This document shows, piece by piece, positions 33,801-45,200 of a stretch of DNA of 64,000 bases. The position numbers and the translations under genes are program-made. The DNA is taken from positions 188,741,027-188,805,026 of the forward strand of contig NW_024609857.1 of assembly GCF_016920785.2 (NCBI RefSeq), written 5' to 3'. Source of the DNA: Ixodes scapularis. Lineage: Eukaryota; Arthropoda; Arachnida; Ixodida; Ixodidae. Under the pieces are notes generated by a model. That model was not told where the DNA came from and did not search any database. It saw nothing but the letters and a program-made list of their open reading frames with translations. Position 1 is the first letter of the stretch. Every line of letters begins with the position of its first letter.

Positions 33801-35736
33801 TGGAATAATTGTGTGCCCTTATTGATCACTACTGAAATAGTTGTAACTAAAGGGGATGACAACAAGTCTATACTGAAAGAATGAATAAAAATGATGAAAC
33901 CTAGAAATATGTTGAATGCCTTCCCTGTGTTTCGCCATCGAGTGGAAGAAGTTTTTTGGCCTATATTTATTTTAATAACAAGTGTGACGTCTGTCTATTT
34001 TTGAAAGCGATGTTGTGCATGATAATTTTTATTTCTTAGGTTGAAACCTCAAGGGCAGTCCCTGCTGTTTGTTGAATCACATTTACCCAGATGTTTTGGG
34101 GAATGTTAGGGGTTGGGAAGTGTATGACGCTGTAAGGTCCAGGAAGAAATTCGCTTTGAAGAGTGGTGGTTAGCAGGAGAGAAATAGTAAAAAGTGTCTT
34201 TGTGTCTTCTCCCGTTTTTTTCTTTTGTGTCGCTCATTATTTTTTGTTCATTGAAACTAAGCTGTGTTTGACACTTCTCTGCGGTTGTGTCATATTCAAA
34301 GAGCTGTCTTGAATAAATTAATCTTGTTTGGCCTGTACTAATAGCTTGCACCCTCGTTGTTTTTTTAGTTCATTCCTGTAGGATTTAACTGTAAGCACAG
34401 CGTTATTGCAGAGTAAAGAATAGCAGCATACTTTTGTTTACTAGTGCTGATGACTGGACTAGTTGGTAGACATTTATTAAAAAAAGTAATTGTGAAGAAT
34501 ATCGGAACACAGGATACAACCACAGCATAGCACTGTGTTCATCTAGTTCTTGTCCGTGCCATTCTCATTCTTTGTTTTTAATAGTACATTTTTAATGATT
34601 TTTTGTTTGGTATAATTCGTACAGTCGTTCACAGTAACGACCCAGCCACCATTGCATTCACTTTAGGGGCTGCTCCCCCTTCCTCATGGTGCCATCGTTG
34701 AGGAAGTGCAGGGTGGACGTTACTCTCACTCTTGTGGTGCAGTTCACCAGGTTCCCATAGGTTGCAAGCTGCCAGTCAAACTGAGACAGGCCTGCCAGTC
34801 CTGCGGGAAGTGTTAATTCCACTCTTAGACGTAGACACCCAGGCTTTGCGTGTACCTGAAAGAATCTCTAGCAGAGAGGAAAGAAAATCGTTTGCTGAGA
34901 GAATACGTACAAGTCACACGCTATCGTACATACAGTGGTGCGACTTAATTTATGATGGGCATCTTTTCCACATACATTCGTGCATTTAGAGAGATTATTC
35001 AATATACTAGGTCGGACATAAATGGTTGCTATTAACTGTCCTATACATTTATAATTACCTGATATAAGATCAGTAGAGCAGGTTAGGGCTGTTCTGCATC
35101 AATTACGCATTTGTAACCCATTAAAAGTTGGCATTTATTTAATTTATTACTATGGGTTATTATTCTTTCACAGAAAAAATAACTGGGCGAGTTGGTACGT
35201 TGGTAGTCTTTTAAATCCTTCGAATAGTCAGGTTCATTTCGCTTTCTCCAGCTGCTCTGCTTTTTGTAGCGACTTTCACCACTACTAAAAAACATGACAT
35301 TCAAATTCACTTTATTCGCATCACACAATTGTAAACTTGGAAAGCGTGCCGCTTCGGCATACGCGGAAAGACCGCGCGTCTCTATGTCACAGGCACAAGC
35401 ATAGGCAAGAAATCAAGCTGCTCGTTCTTGTAACGTTCTTCTCGCTCCCACTTTACGAAACAAATCAATTGCGAGCGGCTGTTGGGACCATACGTTAAAA
35501 CTAGCATTACCTGTGATCGCTTGAACTGCAGTCAGACTAAACTTGAACGCTCCGCAAAAGCGTCGTTGGACGAGCGTCCTCGGACGGCGCCCAGAACAGG
35601 CCCTCGGTTCCGCCACACGCGAATCTTTCCCACTCTGCGCAGCGAGCCATAGGTTTGCGAGAATGTACGCTCTTTTCAAATAACAAAATAACACCGGGCA
35701 CAGCATAGTTAGAAACAGGCATAGCTTAGCAAGCAC
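30874..35736 (-). CDS. Candidate split minus-strand gene with a COMM-domain-like stretch
   Basis: Proposed coding segments, minus strand: 35736-35511 (weak), 34894-34856, 34800-34662 and 31008-30942. The exon at 34800 is the firmest. After acceptor TTCCCGCAG it reads LAGLSQFDWQLATYGN, then TSTLHFLNDG, with codon use unlike the surroundings. The 39-nt exon (after TATTCTCTCAG, before GTACAC) reads NDFLSSLLEILS and joins in phase 1. Exon 1 ends ATCACAG/GTAATG, also phase 1. An exon end at AAA/GTGAAT would join the last exon (acceptor CCCTTTTGCAG) in phase 2; otherwise the protein stops at 34658. AATAAA follows at 30874-30879. The hydrophobic run ending F-D-W plus a beta-strand-like tail resembles COMM domains (COMMD proteins, NF-kB/copper regulation/endosomal Commander complex), but identity is an inference. 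The first exon's reading is doubtful, and a COMM domain would normally continue into a C-terminal helix not clearly seen here. Confidence 0.4.
31020..34640. other. AT-rich stretch, probably intron of the candidate minus-strand gene
   Basis: No repeats of the families seen elsewhere. A minus-strand frame from an ATG at 32189 (SGIEALQQLCMDAAITDLQ) reaches a good donor-like site, ATTTCG/GTAAGA, at about 31945. The opposite strand also reads MAASMHSCCKASIPDM from 32108. Both are unrecognised; neither is called. Confidence 0.4.
34658..34800 (-). CDS. Best-supported coding exon, COMM-domain-like
   Basis: Only one of the three minus-strand frames is open across the exon, and it runs to TGA at 34658. 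An acceptor (TTCCCGCAG) lies immediately upstream. Residues FDWQL followed about 20 residues later by VTSTLHFLNDG fit the W-containing start and the following strand of COMM domains, as in COMMD2 or COMMD8, by recall of the family pattern. Either the stop ends the protein or AAA/GTGAAT at 34662/34661 is a donor. Confidence 0.55.
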
Positions 35737-35900
35737 GGGGTACGCGACAAAGTTTGAAACAGTGGAGCACTTCGCAGAAGCAAAAGAAACTTGCTCACCG
35801 GCGCTTGCACCAGTCGTTTATGGGCTTTCCGTAGTTGGTGAGACGCAGCGTCTACCAGCTCCCAGTCATCGCTTGCTATTATTCAACACGGTATTCGTGA
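35300..35900 (-). promoter_or_regulatory. CpG-containing 5' region of the candidate minus-strand gene
   Basis: GC and CpG content rises here (for example CTCGGACGGCGCC, ACCGCGCGTC) between AT-rich flanks, and the region contains the donor ACAG/GTAATG at 35511. The position at the upstream end of the exon series fits a promoter or first exon. No TATA box was identified. Confidence 0.35.
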
Positions 35901-36063
35901 GGAAGATTTATAAAATATCGGTCAAAACGCCTAAAACGTAAAAAGGAAGCGAGTCTCCAAACCTCCGGAACTCCAACCGCAAATCAACGGAAGCCGATTG
36001 CAATAGCGATGGTCTTGCGCAGTCTTCAAGAGTATCTTTTTTTTTTAAACGAAATTAAGCAAT

Positions 36064-36095
36064 TTAATATCATAATAATAATAATATTAATTTCG
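36064..36095. repeat. ATA/ATT microsatellite
   Basis: ATAATAATAATAATATTAAT-type repeat. A related ATT-rich stretch lies at 36495-36527. Confidence 0.85.
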
Positions 36096-36227
36096 CTATA
36101 TTAATGTATTAAAATTCACAAAAAATTTGGGTAATCTTAGGTTTTATTTAAACTTTAGGTTTTCTTTTCGAGTGTAAAACCGAAACTATCTGACGCAACA
36201 CTTCCTCCGTCGTATTCGCTTCAGGGC

Positions 36228-36410
36228 TTGTGTGTGCATGCATGGGCCTGTGTTTGTGTGCGTGTGTGGATGCGTCCGCGTGCTTGTGTGTGCATGCGTC
36301 TCTGCTTGTGCGTGCTTGTGCGTCTGTGTGCGTGCATGCGTGTGTTTGCGTGTGTGCATGCGTGCGTACGCAGGCGCGCACGTGTATGTGTGTGTCTGCG
36401 CTCGCGCAAG
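36228..36410 (+). repeat. Degenerate TG/CG alternating purine-pyrimidine minisatellite
   Basis: About 180 bp of alternating purine-pyrimidine built from GTGTGCATGCG-like units. All plus frames and all minus frames are open across it (Cys/Val/Arg or His/Thr/Ala repeats), a composition artefact. It is a strong candidate for Z-DNA. Confidence 0.9.
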
Positions 36411-36807
36411 CATCTGTATTTGTGCGTTCTGTTGGACTGCGCGAGCAAGAACAATTGGATGTAACTGGACACTGTTATGAATACTAAAAGAGTTATTAAT
36501 TTTATTATAATTATTATTATTATTGAAACATGCCAGCCCGAAATCCAGCTGGTCTTCCTGAACTCTGCAGTAAACACCAGTTAATTGATTAAGTTTTTTT
36601 TTTGTTTTTTTTGCCGGTCATGATTTAAACAGATACCAATTGGCCACTTCTGCAAATAGGGCGAACATCCGTTGCTCTTCTAAATATTGCGCTTCAAACG
36701 TACCTCAGGAAGTCTGACGCCTTGATTGTCTTGATTTCAGCAGTTTGATTACCAATCTGATCAGTTCATTTACAGTATATGCAGTTTAAATTCTGCTATA
36801 ACCAGTC

Positions 36808-36816
<9 letters not shown>

Positions 36817-36861
<45 letters not shown>
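36817..36861. repeat. (TA)n microsatellite
   Basis: About 22 TA units. With the shorter TA run at 37036-37053 it brackets the palindrome between them. Confidence 0.95.
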
Positions 36862-36864
<3 letters not shown>

Positions 36865-36896
36865 AAGGGCATGGTGGCGGGGGGCCGAAGACGTGG

Positions 36897-37044
36897 GTAT
36901 ATAACTTAAAGAAAAGAAAGTCCTTGATGAAAACAGCAACAATGGACGGTTTATACCTCGACGTTTCGGCCGAAACGTCGAAGAATAAACCGTCCGTTTT
37001 TGCTGCTTTCACCAAAGGCTTTCTTTTCTTCTCAGTTATATATA
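36897..37044. repeat. 148-bp near-perfect palindrome centred on GACGTTTCGGCCGAAACGTC
   Basis: The centre lies between 36970 and 36971. The left arm contains AAGAAAAGAAAG, TGAAAACAGCAAC, GACGGTTTATACCTCGACG; the right arm mirrors it with CTTTCTTTTCTTCT, GCTGCTTTCA and GAATAAACCGTCC. There is no unpaired spacer at the centre. The mismatches spread along both arms suggest an old inverted duplication or a fully folding MITE with TA-rich ends. Confidence 0.9.
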
Positions 37045-37599
37045 TATATATATTATGGTATGATGACAATTTGCGCCCGCGTAGCAGGTGACATAAAACT
37101 TATGAAATTTTCAATATAAAACTTTTGCACTTGAAGTGGAAAGCTCAAGATTTTTGTTTTAGACAGAGGAGCCCATCTTCTATGCAGTGTTTCTCCTCAA
37201 CACACCATATAAGTAAAGCAAAATCGCATATGATTAAAAAAAATTTCGACGAGTATAACTGGAACAAGTTTGTAGTAACTGGAACAAATTTAGGCGGAAC
37301 AGGTGATCAGCCTGCCCCAAATTTACGTGTTCTATCTAAAAGAAATCAGTTATAGGGAGAAAGAAACAAGCTTTCCAATTAAAACTGTTTGATCCGCTAA
37401 AAAATTGCCAGGAATTACTCGAAGTTAGTGGAACGACAGCCTTTTGTGGAACATAACTGGAACCTAGCTGGAACCATATTAAGAGTGCAGCGTTGGCCTT
37501 TGTGAAGGCTCGTCAACGTTTCGGTGGCTCGGTATCTCAGTAATACGAGAGAAGGTCAGCAATGGCGGCTCAAAGTAAAGGTCAAATCGGACGTTAAGT

Positions 37600-37893
37600 G
37601 TTTATACAGCGCAGAGTCGGTCTGCCAGGATGGGGCGACACTGGTTTACACTGTAGATGAGCAATTTTGCCACTGCAGTACGACCGCTAACCTGGGGTCT
37701 TTAACGTGCTGACGCAGTAGTGATACACGACCGCATGCCGGCACAATGCTCATCCAGTTCGAAACGGGCAGAGGGGGGGGGGGGGGGGGGGGGGGGTCTC
37801 GAAGCCAGGATCTCTGGGTTCCAGCATAGCGAGCTTTCCCTCCACTCGCGCCGAGCTGGGTGTGCGCTTTAGACCACTGGGTCACCGATCCCC
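37600..37893 (-). repeat. tRNA-derived SINE, minus strand, copy 1
   Basis: On the minus strand the head carries an A-box-like GTGACCCAGTGG (37874-37885) and a B-box-like GGCTTCGAGACCC (37794-37806), the internal RNA polymerase III promoter of tRNA-related SINEs. The body follows through a 24-nt C run (G24 on the plus strand, 37773-37796), GAACTGGATGAGC, GGTCGTGTATCACTAC and GGTCGTACTGCAGTGG. A diverged second copy is at 51598-51845. Confidence 0.65.
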
Positions 37894-37944
37894 CCCCGCA
37901 ATGGCGGCTGTAATCCGTAACGTGTTTAAAGAGTCTATAACTTG

Positions 37945-38147
37945 TTTCACCTTACGTTCAGAAGCAGCCAACGCTACGGGTTGCTGCAGTCAAGCTGAAA
38001 GCGTCAAAAGCAAGCCATCATGGTATCCCTCATGTTTCCGTACGTGTTGTACCATCGCTGAACCAATCATAAACAAAAAAAAAGGCCTAGTGACTCGCAC
38101 TTTTGACGCTGCTTGATCGGTGCCGTTACCTCGTCGCGTTCCCCGAG
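37945..38147 (+). repeat. Unclassified dispersed repeat, copy 2
   Basis: Partner of 5440-5650, same orientation, with the A-run in the corresponding place. See the first copy. Confidence 0.65.
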
Positions 38148-38323
38148 AAGCGCTTTGTCCTCCTCCCGTAATGCTAGAAGTCTGCGGCAGCGCAAAGCCA
38201 TATTACTCGGCATCCTGACACCGTACCGAAAGGGCAGAAAGCCGCATTTTTCATCCACAACAATCGCCAACTTCACCATCAATTTGCTGCGCCACGATGG
38301 TCCCGCCCACAAAGAAATTGGAC

Positions 38324-38344
38324 GGGGGGGGGGGGGGGGGGGGG
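38324..38344 (+). repeat. Poly-G tract, 21 G
   Basis: Uninterrupted G run followed by GGGAGGG-type sequence. Confidence 0.95.
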
Positions 38345-38474
38345 AGGGAGGGGGGTGAAGGGCGGCGACGATATACTCTAAGCAGATCTTAATGTGTGGC
38401 TCTAATATAGATATTTCGTGAGGACGTTATTTATAAATAACCACGATTGATCGTCATGCTGTCGTGTTCCCAGT

Positions 38475-38685
38475 AGACCGACCTCACTGAGAGTTCGGCG
38501 CATGCGTGACGCCGCCATAACTTTAGTTCACAGGAGGCAGACTGCGGTGCACGAGAGGGCTCGCGACGTCTTGTGCTCTATACGCGAGAGCTCCAACAAG
38601 GTTTCTGCACGTGCTGAAAGGCTAAAGTTCCTTCGATGCATTGCGGCAGCGGTGGCGTAGTCACACTGACTTATGAAATCGGTCT
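38475..38685 (-). mobile_element. AGACCGATCTCA MITE, copy 2
   Basis: Ends AGACCGACCTCA and TGAAATCGGTCT. The interior is the reverse complement of the 39900 copy: GGCGCATGCGTGACGCCGCC near the left and GCATTGCGGCAGCGGTGGCG near the right. Confidence 0.85.
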
Positions 38686-38742
38686 GTTCGGTTTCAGAAA
38701 TGTATCATATCCTGATGCTTGCCTACGAATATAGTTCGTATA

Positions 38743-38759
38743 CACACACACACACACAA
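38743..38759. repeat. (CA)n microsatellite
   Basis: About eight CA units. Confidence 0.9.
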
Positions 38760-39036
38760 AGGGTTTCCGCGGCATTCTTTGAGGCTTTTGGCGGACTTGG
38801 TTGTATTTTCTTTTCTTTTAAATTTTATTGGTATTACGGATATAAACTGAGGGAGAGGAGGAGAAGAAAGCGCGCCGGGGACGTCAGAGCAGCACGCTCT
38901 GGTTGGAATGATTAGTGGGTAGGTGCGAAGCTATGCGCAGCCTTTGTCTCTACTCACTCTTCGAACGCGTTTGGACGCGGACCAGTGGTGTTCAGCGTTC
39001 GCCATGGACTGCCCCTTTGACACCCACACACTCCTT

Positions 39037-39220
39037 TGGCGTGGTGGCAGAGTGTCGGCCTCGAAAGCGACGGTCATGGGTTCGAATTCCGCCGGGCACC
39101 TTTATGGTCCTCTTGCGCTGCCCAGGGGGTGGTGCAAAAAGCCACTCGTTTTGGATAGTACACATTTGCGCGTCTTAAGGGGGATTGAACCGCTCGTCAC
39201 TCAATGGGCAAATTTCGCTA
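39037..39220 (+). repeat. tRNA-derived SINE
   Basis: An A-box-like TGGTGGCAGAGTG (39042-39054) and a near-consensus B box GGTTCGAATTCC (39079-39090) lie 25 nt apart, as in a tRNA, followed by a non-tRNA tail (GGTGGTGCAAAAAGCC...). This fits tRNA-derived SINEs of the kind described in ticks (Ruka-like); family identity is an inference. The 3' end is approximate. Confidence 0.75.
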
Positions 39221-39899
39221 CATAAACCTGAGTTTCAGGAATGCACCAGAGTATTCATTCTTTTGGAGGTTAATTATGAAGACATAATGAAGGTTGCACG
39301 GCCCTTGGACGTTTGCCTGAGAGCGCTGGAGATTTTTAATAAAATCCAGAAATATGAGCGTTTTGGCTGTTTTGTGCGCTTTTTGAGACATTTTTGTAAA
39401 TAAAACTATTTAGAAGACAAACGTGACAAAACGCTTGGCCGTACGTACTCGCGGTGCTTCTAATCTTAATTTTAAGACCATGACGATAACACTTATTACT
39501 TTCGTATTTGCGTATTTGTGTAAAAAAATCACCCTGTTAATTTTATTTCCAACGTGTTAAACCAGATGGCGATACTAGTACTAAATGCCTCAAAACGGAG
39601 ATTTTCTTGATATTTTTCTCTCGAGCTCGAATTCGACCGTGATAGCTGGTGGCTCGGGGATGGGTAGCACGTGTAGCGAAAGCTCGCGCTGCAAAGCCCA
39701 CTGATCGCCCCTGTAAGTTTCAATCTGGGTGAGCATCGCACTGGCGTGCGGTCATGTATCACTGTTGCGTGATGCGCGCTAAAGACGTCAGACTAGCAGC
39801 GATATACTGCACTGGCCTTCATCTCCAACGAAGACACCAGACGCCCTCGGGGCTAACTAACTTCCCGCTGTCTAAACATACACACAACAGAATTACATT

Positions 39900-40111
39900 A
39901 GACCGATCTCACCAGCCAGTTTGACTACGCCACCGCTGCCGCAATGCATCCAGGGAGCTTTAGTCTTTCTGCACGTGCAACAGCCTCGCTGGAGCTCTGC
40001 GCGTGTGGAGCATGAGGCGGAACGAGCCGTCTTGTACACTGCTGCCTGCCTCTTGCGAACTAATGTTATGGCGGTGTCACGCATGCGCCAAACGCTTGTT
40101 GAGATCGGTCT
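39900..40111 (+). mobile_element. AGACCGATCTCA MITE, copy 3, intact reference copy
   Basis: A 212-bp element bounded by AGACCGATCTCACCAG and its inverted counterpart GTTGAGATCGGTCT. The interior CGCCACCGCTGCCGCAATGC, CTCGCTGGAGCTCTGCGCGT and CACGCATGCGCCAAACGC matches the copies at 23119 and 38475. A target duplication could not be fixed. Confidence 0.85.
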
Positions 40112-40986
40112 GTTGATAGCTCCGTTAGTTTGCACTTATTGAACGTTGAAAATAAAAAAAAAACTAAAAAAACTAACGTGCCCATTATGACCGACCCGAG
40201 GTTCCGCAACTTTGTCGCGAAGCTGGCGCATACCTGCGATCAACTTAGACCCATCATTTGTGATGCCTCAATGTAAATTATGACTGCCGTACATTATACC
40301 GCACTACATTATCATCATCACCCCCTAGACGGGCCTCACACGCATTCATTGTACGGGCTGCATGCCTCTCTGTGGCGCGTGCGCTTACGAGAAAAAATAA
40401 ATAGATATCTACCTACAAACGAATATTTTGGTTGTATGCGTTACATCAGTCAGATCGGTCGTGTTCCTTGATGACACGGGGAAAAGATCGAGGCTTGCAA
40501 GTGCTGCCGAAACCAGATTTTGACGAACTGTAAGAATGAACGCCATGCATAATAGGCTGTTTAAATGCCAATTCACACAGTTGCGTTTGAGTGTGTTTGA
40601 ATGCGGTGCGCCGAGAAACGGAAGCGATTCACCGGCACATCTATGCTTTGTACGAAGCGTGGAATTCAATTCAAGGGGTAGCTTGGCACGCGACATATAA
40701 AGCAGGGGTATCCTGGTTTTCCGCAGCCGCAGCGCTGTCAAACACAACCAAACGCACTGAAACGCCACTGTGTTTACGGAACTTTAGAATAGGGTTACCG
40801 ATTGCTACCGCGGCCACGCTGTATTGCTCCTGGGGCGCGTTGCAGAGCATGCTTCGAAGTATAACAGCGCGAGCTCCGGGTTGCACTGCCACTCTGGGCG
40901 GTTGCGGGATCGCTATGCTCATGCCCAAGCCAAAAGAGAGTGACCAATAAAAATAACCAATACCGACAAGCCTCAAGCAAGTGACT

Positions 40987-41086
40987 CACGCGCGTGAATG
41001 TATCTTTGGCAGGCTTGCAATTGCTCGTGCTTCCTTCAAAAGCACCGAGAGACAAGAAGCCTGTCAAAGATACCTTTGCGCGCGTG
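40987..41086. mobile_element. 100-bp foldback element
   Basis: The left arm CGCGCGTGAATGTATCTTTG followed by GCAGGCTT pairs with the right arm AAGCCTGTCAAAGATACC followed by TTTGCGCGCG. A single imperfect hairpin with a short loop and no coding capacity. Confidence 0.75.
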
Positions 41087-41364
41087 CTTCATTTGTGTGT
41101 GTGTGTATGTTTATGCACGCAAATATATTCCCAAAGCCGGGACTCAAGATTATCGAAGAAACTGCGAGGACTTTACATAACAAGATAAACAATTTTATTA
41201 AACGTTTCGTTTCCCATGCGGGAACCATCATCAGTGAAACCTTCAAGCTGGAATGAGCAAAAAAAGTTCAACGCAGGTTCGTGGAATCATGGTTCATCCG
41301 CAGCGACTCATCGGCCTGTAACTCCAACCGCGGCCCCCTCCCCGATGTGTACGCGGACTTGCTT

Positions 41365-41620
41365 AAAGGGACACTGACAGGGTATTTACGCTCGCCAAGG
41401 TTTTTAGGTGTACGTGACATATGAGGGCCCAACTAACGAGAACAGCTTTTGCGGCTCGAACTTCGGTTTCTTTCCGCCCGAAAACCGCCGATCGAGAACT
41501 GGCCAGTTGGAGTCTCGCTCACTCTCTTTTCCGTGGTCACGGGCCGTTTTCTATGGTTTTGACGCGACCACCAAATTTAATCAAGGTCGTGGGTCATTGA
41601 AGGCAGACAGTCAATCTTAA
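41365..41620 (+). repeat. TTAAAGGGA-ended repeat fragment
   Basis: Starts TTAAAGGGACACTGACAGGG, the same TTAAAGGGA terminus as the TTAA-flanked MITE at 2534. No matching right end was found within about 1 kb, so this is probably a truncated or decayed element of a related group. Confidence 0.45.
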
Positions 41621-41849
41621 ATATATAAAAAAATCTGAAACCCATTTTTTAAGGCTTCCAAAAAGCTGCAAATACGTTGATTGAAAAAAAAGGTAGCACA
41701 GACAACCGAAGCATTCTGTGCGTTCACTGCATAATTCTAACATGGCGTCCTTTCGCGTATCCTTCGTATCGTGGGACTAGAGGATGGCAGCGGACGACGG
41801 GCCTTGGACCTCTATTTCAGAACTGTCGTTCACGGTACCCGCGAATTCT

Positions 41850-42175
41850 GTCTTCCCTTGAAAAAGAAATTTTGGACCGATCAAAAGAACTGATATTCAT
41901 ACCGTACGACACGCCCGAGCATCAAGCCGATTGTACGAAGACGTCGCCGAGCCGTCGTCCCCTCTCGTGGCTGAAGACATCGCCCGCTCAAATGTCAAGC
42001 ACGAAGTGCGTACTTCGAGTTGAATACGCACGCGCACGGCTTCTTTACGAGGTGCGAATGCGGCCTATGCGTGGTGCTGCCCGACTTCAAGCCGGGAGTG
42101 CAGGTATTGAAGGGAAATCGGCAGCAAACTGCCGACATACATTCGACCTGCTTCATTACTACGCATGAAAGACTT
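41850..42175 (+). pseudogene. Decayed coding-like stretch, possibly a transposase C-terminus
   Basis: Base composition rises in GC and two plus frames are open in succession. One reads LVAEDIARSNVKHEV before a stop near 42020; the other reads FFTRCECGLCVVLPDF and runs to a stop at about 42190. The Cys-X-Cys-X-X-Cys cluster with LCVV is reminiscent of the C-terminal zinc-ribbon of piggyBac-type transposases, but the match is too short to assert. A TTAA-type MITE end lies 500 bp upstream. Confidence 0.3.
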
Positions 42176-42180
42176 TGTTC

Positions 42181-42250
42181 AGTAGCTCAGTGAAAATATG
42201 TCCGCTTCACACGCTGTGGGCACGGGCTCGATCCCTGGTGTAAGTGCCTA
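42181..42250 (+). repeat. tRNA-Val(CAC)-like relic or SINE head
   Basis: TAGCTCAGTG (42183-42192) resembles an A box, CGCTTCACACGC an anticodon arm with CAC, and GGGCTCGATCCC (42224-42235) a B box. Acceptor ends do not pair, so it is not an intact tRNA. T-rich sequence follows. Confidence 0.55.
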
Positions 42251-45200
42251 TTTTTTTTTTTGTCAAGCATTTTGCGATGTTTACATTTCTTTTTTTTTAC
42301 CGGAAGTCTCTTAGGAGTTAAAATACGGTTTGGGTTTGTAAACATAATTAGGGTCTATAAAGAACTTTTAAAAAAATATTTTTCCTTCCTGCCACCTTTT
42401 CGGTAAATTTAAAATTGACATACCTCTTTTGCAAGTCTATGTAAATGGTGACACCTTTGTGGCATTACATTTTGTTACTTCAGATTTCAAATGAGGTAGT
42501 ATGACCACAAATATATTCCGTACCTGCACGCTTTACGTTTTTTTTTTTGTTTTATTTTATTCAGAAAACATACATCGTTCCGGCTTCAGGTCATGCGATT
42601 ATTGTCATTTCTCCCACGCTGCGCCTTGGGAGATCACACAGCGAAAGTTTCTCGAATTTTCTGGAAATGCTTAGACAAAAGAATAACTTTAACCTAGTTT
42701 TTTTTTAATTTATAGATACAACACAGGTACATCTAACTTTATTACGACATCTAGTACTGCAGTCGATATAGAGAATAACTATAAAAAGTTGGACATTAAT
42801 ATCTCTGAAAAATGTGTGCAATAAATCTTGAAGTCATAAATATTCTGACAAAATAATCAGATTTTCTTTTATTACGTGTAGCATGCGAGGAGCTAGTAAC
42901 CACGGTCATTGGAAAACGCATAGCGAAATAAAGGTGATTTCATCATGGGCCGCACGATATTTACACCTTACACTTAACTTCCAAATACGTTACAGTTGCT
43001 TATTCTTGCCCGTAAGGCCTGATGTAACGAACCCCTAGGGTATGAGCAATTCCGTCGGTATTTAAGAATATGATTAAATGCTTTTCACACTGTGTTTCAC
43101 CTCTCTTGAAGCTTTTCTTTAAATCTCTGCTAATCATTGAGAGGAATCTTGCTTCATTCCTGCGACTTCGCGAAATTATTATCTTCTCAACTTTGAGACA
43201 GAATTTTAAACCTTCGTAAAAGCGGAAACGAAACAAAACAATAATTTACACTGCGCTTTTTCTGAAGTTGGTATTAGCACTTTTTTTAAATATAAAAAGA
43301 TAAACATTTTCTGTCATACACCAATTTATGAAAACAAACTTTCACACACTCTATTAAATATTAAACTCTTCGCTCGTACTTTGTTCTTCTCTTTAATATT
43401 ATACTCTGTTTGCGCCTTTTTCATTTCAGAAACTTAGCATTGAGATTCTGAGATTGAGAATTTTTACGCAGTTGTCTTATGCTTTTGTGCACATACTAAG
43501 CACTTTAAAAAAAAAAAAATACGTAAGAACGCGGCGTGTTTTGAGTTGTACAAACATTCGCGAGTTTGTTCAGGGAATGTCTTGTATCAAGCTTTCAGAA
43601 GTGCTGTTGAGGTACGATGATTTTATTTAGTAAAGTAAAGCTCTAACAGGCTCCGTTATTAAACAATATAGTGGTTTCACAGAACAAAACAGGCCAGGTA
43701 TTTATGCGTGCAGAAGCTGCATGTGTTTCTTTAAGAAGTGATAGAAAGTCTAAAAAAAAACGCACAAATATTAAAAAATATAAACAAAGGAAAGGTAAAT
43801 ATTTGTGAGGCCTTATATAATAACTGTCTGAACTTTCAAGCAGCACCGATACTTTCCTTCCGTAGATTTCTTTCGCTGCGACTGCGTATACCAAGGTATT
43901 TTCAATTTTGCACTCTGAAGTTCCCCACGGCTGCTCGCCGTTTTCCCTGATTAAATTCACTGGTTGGCCGAGGGCAACAAGCAACACCAAACAATTTCTG
44001 ACATCAAAGGTATTGCGGGAAGAGTGGAACTCTCGAAGGACCGTGTTGAGCTTCTTCACTCAAATGTAACCTGACCAGTGCAGAGAAAGCGCTAAAGTAA
44101 TCGTTTGAATAATTGCTCGGAAAAGCGGGTCAAGATAGCGGCTACAATAAACTCCAGTGCCATACTTAAGAAATAAAAATAAGTATCTGCGTTCATTTTA
44201 TTGAACACACATACTTTAAACCACATACGATCAAGACGAGCAATAAAAGGGATTTCAGCGAATAACACAAACACGCAATATTGTACGTTAAATAATACGA
44301 TGTTTCGAGGGAATAAAAGCATTACTGTTCCTGAGCATATGCCAATATTTCAGTGTGCTCGTATGTGGAGCTTCGTCATTCGCTGGACACACTTCTATTG
44401 TTCTATTGTTTGCCGCCCCGACTGTCTGTCTCTGCCAATAAAAGCTCGGCGTTCTGACATCATAGCAACTCCTGGGCAAGAAGGAGACGAGCATGCCCTC
44501 CGTATAGACACAGATAGCTCAAGATATCAGGGCACGGTGAATTCGAAACATCTCAGTAGCTTTCTGCAGCCAGTAAGATGGCAGCAATAGCAGATAAGAA
44601 CGCCGAGAAAGAAATCAGGAAGCGAGACATGTGAAAGCAAAAAGAAATCCTTGGTGTTTTTTTTAGCCGTCAGTCTGTACCACCCAGGCGAAAATGTCGA
44701 GTCACCGGGTTATGGACGCCTACGCGCAGCGCGGGATATTCCTCTAGAGAGAGCTACTGCGCATCATCGGGACACGTTCCACAGCCCAGTAGACAAAGAT
44801 GGTGGCGTGCGGGAGGTAGTAATCGGAACGGTTCATGGTGCAAGGGCAGTGAACAGAAGGCGTCTGTGTCGCCTGATACTCAGCGCTGCTGGTGGTCAAA
44901 AATGGCAACTATGGATAGGTCATGCAACCGAACGACTCCGAACGTGAACGACATCGCAGTGCGGGCGGGTGACTCGGACGTTCCCACTCAAAATGCCGTT
45001 TAACCATTCAGGCCGCGGGCCGTCTCAGAGTTGCGAAACTATCGAATAAGATAGAGCTGCCTTCACAACCATACTTGATTGCCCGGTAGATGGCGGGGAT
45101 GTTAATTCAATGGCGTTACACTGCAAAGCTTTACCAATGACCAGCGCTACGTGAAAAAAAAATTAATAAATAGGAAGCAGCATCGTCAGTAAAAAAAAAA

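Noticed and set aside
36180..36577. Overlapping open frames of 75-118 codons on both strands
   Set aside because: All frames are open because the region is a TG/CG alternating minisatellite; the products are Cys/Val or His/Thr simple repeats.
44400..44520. Possible solo LTR around CCAATAAAAGC
   Set aside because: No TG...CA termini, no target duplication and no second copy could be found.
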